Positions 5,530 to 7,594 of a stretch of 7,594 nt of DNA are shown here, in pieces. Origin of the DNA: JBDTLH01 sp039934875 (GTDB lineage: Bacteria > Acidobacteriota > Terriglobia > Terriglobales > Acidobacteriaceae); NCBI GenBank assembly GCA_039934875.1, contig JBDTLH010000340.1:1-7594 (forward strand). The letters are read 5' to 3'. Numbering within the stretch: position 1 is the first letter of the stretch; every line of letters begins with the position of its first letter. The translations under genes were made by a program, and so were the position numbers. The notes under the pieces are model-generated. The model was not told the origin of the DNA and did no database searches. It saw only the letters and a list, made by a program, of their open reading frames with translations.

Positions 5530-5943
5530 CACAAAGCTCTCACCGAACGAATTATCGGCGCATTCTATGACGTGTATAACGAATTAGGCTATGGATTCTT
5601 GGAATCCGTTTATCACAATGCGCTTTTTTATGAATTGCGGCAGCGTGGGATCGCAGCGCAGCGCGAGGTGTCCATTCCAGTCCATTATCGCGGAATCCTC
5701 GTCGGCGAGTTCAGGGCTGACCTCGTAGTGGAAAACGCCATTGTGCTCGAATTGAAAGCCGCCTCTCAAATAGAACGTTCGCATGAAGCCCAATTGCTCA
5801 ATTATTTGAAGGCGACAGATTTTGAGATTGGATTTCTATTCAATTTCGGCCCCAAAGCAGCCTTCCGTCGGTTAGTTTTCGATAATCCGCGCAAACAAAT
5901 CCGCGTCTATCCGTGTGCCTCCGTGGCCGATACTTGCCTGTGA
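5503..5943 (+). CDS. GxxExxY-family protein (predicted PD-(D/E)XK-like fold)
   Basis: The 146-residue protein carries the family-defining GxxExxY motif as GFLESVY at residues 31-37. It also has a nuclease-like core: D73 in FRADLVVE, then E83 and K85 in VLELKA (ExK), followed by EAQLLNYLKA near 95-104. The family is widespread in bacteria and of unknown function; a PD-(D/E)XK nuclease relationship is a prediction. The start at 5503 gives the usual family N-terminus but has no ribosome-binding site. An alternative ATG at 5464 has GGAG nearby, overlaps the amidohydrolase end by 20 bases and adds 13 residues. Sampled stretches of the gene are 38-62% GC, several below 45%, lower than murJ and thrC, suggesting separate acquisition. 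Its TGA overlaps the GTG of murJ. Confidence 0.85.
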   Translation: MDTDQHGFTHKALTERIIGAFYDVYNELGYGFLESVYHNALFYELRQRGIAAQREVSIPVHYRGILVGEFRADLVVENAIVLELKAASQIERSHEAQLLNYLKATDFEIGFLFNFGPKAAFRRLVFDNPRKQIRVYPCASVADTCL

Positions 5944-7514
5944 AAAGGCTGAAGACATCGGGATCGGTCCTGGTGGCGACCGGGATATTTTTGAGCCGCA
6001 TCGCCGGGTTGGTGCGGGAGCGCGTATTCGCACACTACTTCGGCAACTCGATGTATGCGGATGCTTACAAGGCGGCCGCGCGCATCCCCAACTATTTGCA
6101 AAACCTCTTTGGCGAAGGCGTCCTCTCGGCGTCGTTCATTCCCGTCTATTCGCGCCTGGTCGCCGCCGGAGACGCGGAAGAGGCGGGCCGCGTCGCTGGC
6201 GCGATCGGCGCGATCCTGGCGCTGCTTACCAGCGTGCTGGTGCTGATCGGGGTCTTTGCCGCGCCGCTCATGACCACGCTCTTCGCGGCAGGCTTCAAGG
6301 GCGCGACGCGCGACCTGACCATTCAACTGGTGCGCATCCTCTTCCCCGGCGTAGGCATGCTGGTGATGTCCGCGTGGACCCTGGGCATCCTCAACTCGCA
6401 TCATAAATTTTTGCTAAGCTATACCGCGCCCGTGCTGTGGAACGCGGCCATCATCGCCAGCCTGCTGTTTTTTCATCAGCATCGCAGCCTTTCTCAGTTC
6501 GCGGTGGCAGTTACCTGGGGCAATGTGGTGGGCTGCGCCATTCAATTTCTGGTGCAACTGCCGCTGGTATTGAAGCTGGTGCCACACCTGCGCTTTGTCT
6601 TCGATTGGGGCAGCGAGTCGGTGCGCCGGGTGCTCAAGAGTTTTCCCCCCATCTTTACCGCGCGGGGGGTGGTGCAGATCTCGGCGTGGGTGGATTCGCA
6701 GCTCGCCAGTTATCTGCCCATCGGCTCGATGGCTGCGTTGACCTATGCGCAGACCATCTATATGTTGCCCATCAGCCTCTTCGGCATGGCCGTATCAGCG
6801 GCGGAGCTGCCCGCGATGTCAAGCGCGCTGGGCAGCGAAGAAGAGATCAGCGCCGCCCTGCGCAAACGCCTCGCTCACGGCCTGGGACAGATCGCCTATT
6901 TCGTCGTGCCCTCGGCGGTCGCGTTTCTGGCGTTGGGAGATGTGATCGTGGGCGCGATCTATCAATCAGGAAAATTTCATCATAGCGACACCCTCTTCGT
7001 ATGGGGAATACTTGCCGGCTCCACCGTCGGGCTGCTCGCGGGCACACTGGGACGCCTCTATAGCTCCGCCTACTACGCGTTGCGCGACACCCGAACGCCG
7101 CTGCGCTTCGCACTCGTGCGAGTGGCGCTCACGCTCACGCTGGGCGTGCTCTTCGCGTTTCCCCTGCCCCGCTGGATCGGCATTGATCCGAAATGGGGGG
7201 TCGCCGGACTTACCGCCTCCGCAGGCATCGCGGCGTGGGTCGAATTCTTTTTACTGCGGCGCAAGATGCGGCGCCGCATTGGTGCGGTGGACTTCTCTCC
7301 GGCGTTGATCCTCAAGCTGTGGATCGCCGCCGCCATCGCCGCCGGAATTGCTTTCTTTGCCAAACACCGGATTCACTATCTGGCGCGCACCGACCATCCG
7401 CTCATTATCGCGGTCTACATTCTCGCGCCTTATGGCTTGATCTATTTATTGCTGACGCACGTATTCCGAGTTCCGCAGGCGAAGGCGTTATTGGGGCGGA
7501 TGCGGAGAGGGTAG
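5940..7514 (+). CDS. murJ: Lipid II flippase MurJ (MviN family)
   Basis: The 524-residue polytopic membrane protein belongs to the MOP superfamily and moves lipid II across the inner membrane for peptidoglycan synthesis. The N-terminal signature is clear: FLSRIAGLVRERVFAHYFG, then YADAYKAAARIPN and FGEGVLSASFIPVYS. R20, R26, D41 and E59 match E. coli R18, R24, D39 and E57 with a constant offset of two. Many hydrophobic stretches follow, consistent with the usual 14 helices, and the length is normal. In the helix-8 region the sequence is LTYAQTIYMLPISLFGMAVSAAELP, where the E. coli D269, R270 and E273 positions are Q271, T272 and M275. The GTG start at 5940 overlaps the preceding TGA (GTGA), implying translational coupling; an in-frame GTG at 5913 is an alternative. 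The C-terminus ends with a basic RMRRG tail. Confidence 0.93.
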   Translation: MKRLKTSGSVLVATGIFLSRIAGLVRERVFAHYFGNSMYADAYKAAARIPNYLQNLFGEGVLSASFIPVYSRLVAAGDAEEAGRVAGAIGAILALLTSVLVLIGVFAAPLMTTLFAAGFKGATRDLTIQLVRILFPGVGMLVMSAWTLGILNSHHKFLLSYTAPVLWNAAIIASLLFFHQHRSLSQFAVAVTWGNVVGCAIQFLVQLPLVLKLVPHLRFVFDWGSESVRRVLKSFPPIFTARGVVQISAWVDSQLASYLPIGSMAALTYAQTIYMLPISLFGMAVSAAELPAMSSALGSEEEISAALRKRLAHGLGQIAYFVVPSAVAFLALGDVIVGAIYQSGKFHHSDTLFVWGILAGSTVGLLAGTLGRLYSSAYYALRDTRTPLRFALVRVALTLTLGVLFAFPLPRWIGIDPKWGVAGLTASAGIAAWVEFFLLRRKMRRRIGAVDFSPALILKLWIAAAIAAGIAFFAKHRIHYLARTDHPLIIAVYILAPYGLIYLLLTHVFRVPQAKALLGRMRRG

Positions 7515-7517
7515 GCA

Positions 7518-7544
7518 GGGGTCAGGGTCAGAGATCAGGGTCAG
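7518..7544. repeat. Short imperfect GGTCAG/ATCAGGGTCAG repeats after murJ
   Basis: Immediately after the murJ stop the sequence contains CAGGGTCA, then AGATCAGGG, then TCAGCA, made of overlapping GTCAGGGTCAG and ATCAGGGTCAG units. It resembles low-complexity intergenic repeats and has no visible gene. Confidence 0.5.
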
Positions 7545-7570
7545 CAAATGTATGCGTTGATGGCAGCGAA

Positions 7571-7593
7571 AGGCCCTCCATAGTAGAGGGCCT
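7571..7593 (+). terminator. Hairpin after murJ, probable intrinsic terminator
   Basis: AGGCCCTC (7571-7578) pairs perfectly with GAGGGCCT (7586-7593) around a seven-base loop, giving an eight-base GC-rich stem 56 bases after the murJ stop. The window ends one base later, so the expected T-run cannot be seen. It could instead be an attenuator or belong to a downstream gene. Confidence 0.5.
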
Positions 7594-7594
7594 G

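Overview
This window looks like chromosomal DNA from a free-living, moderately GC-rich bacterium. The style of the intergenic repeats, the MurJ subtype, the frequent GTG/TTG starts and the mix of an exported amidohydrolase with XdhC/MocA-type genes suggest an acidobacterium. That is an inference from general pattern, since there is no rRNA or other phylogenetic marker here.

Layout: two gene groups diverge from a control region at about 4024-4163. The leftward (minus-strand) group is, in order of transcription: an XdhC/CoxI-family protein (4023-3142); a MocA/MobA-like nucleotidyltransferase (3002-2364); a PLP-dependent threonine synthase (2220-1000); a type II toxin-antitoxin pair, namely a ribbon-helix-helix-like antitoxin (962-696) and a PIN/VapC toxin (696-235); and the N-terminal part of an alanyl-tRNA-synthetase-like editing protein (AlaX type, 238-1) that runs off the left edge. 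The AlaX-like gene is not a simple open frame from ATG. It is recognised by translating the complement of bases 1-238 from a TTG that overlaps the toxin stop codon.

The rightward (plus-strand) group is an exported metal-dependent amidohydrolase (4164-5483), a GxxExxY-family protein (5503-5943) and the lipid II flippase MurJ (5940-7514). Imperfect repeats and a hairpin with the look of a terminator follow murJ at the right edge.

Functional threads: XdhC and the MocA-like protein are maturation factors for molybdenum-cofactor hydroxylases, but no molybdoenzyme is in view. The toxin and the AlaX-like protein may both act on tRNA or translation and are joined by a TTGA stop/start overlap. The GxxExxY gene is lower in GC than its neighbours and joins murJ by a GTGA overlap.

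The most interesting structure is a family of GAT motifs spaced exactly 10 bp apart. Two copies form a 33-nt inverted repeat (29/33 matching) between the mocA-like and xdhC genes, and one copy supplies the last residues of XdhC. A third, diverged copy contains the probable start codon of the GxxExxY gene. This suggests, without proving it, a link between a mobile-looking repeat and a putative nuclease-fold gene.
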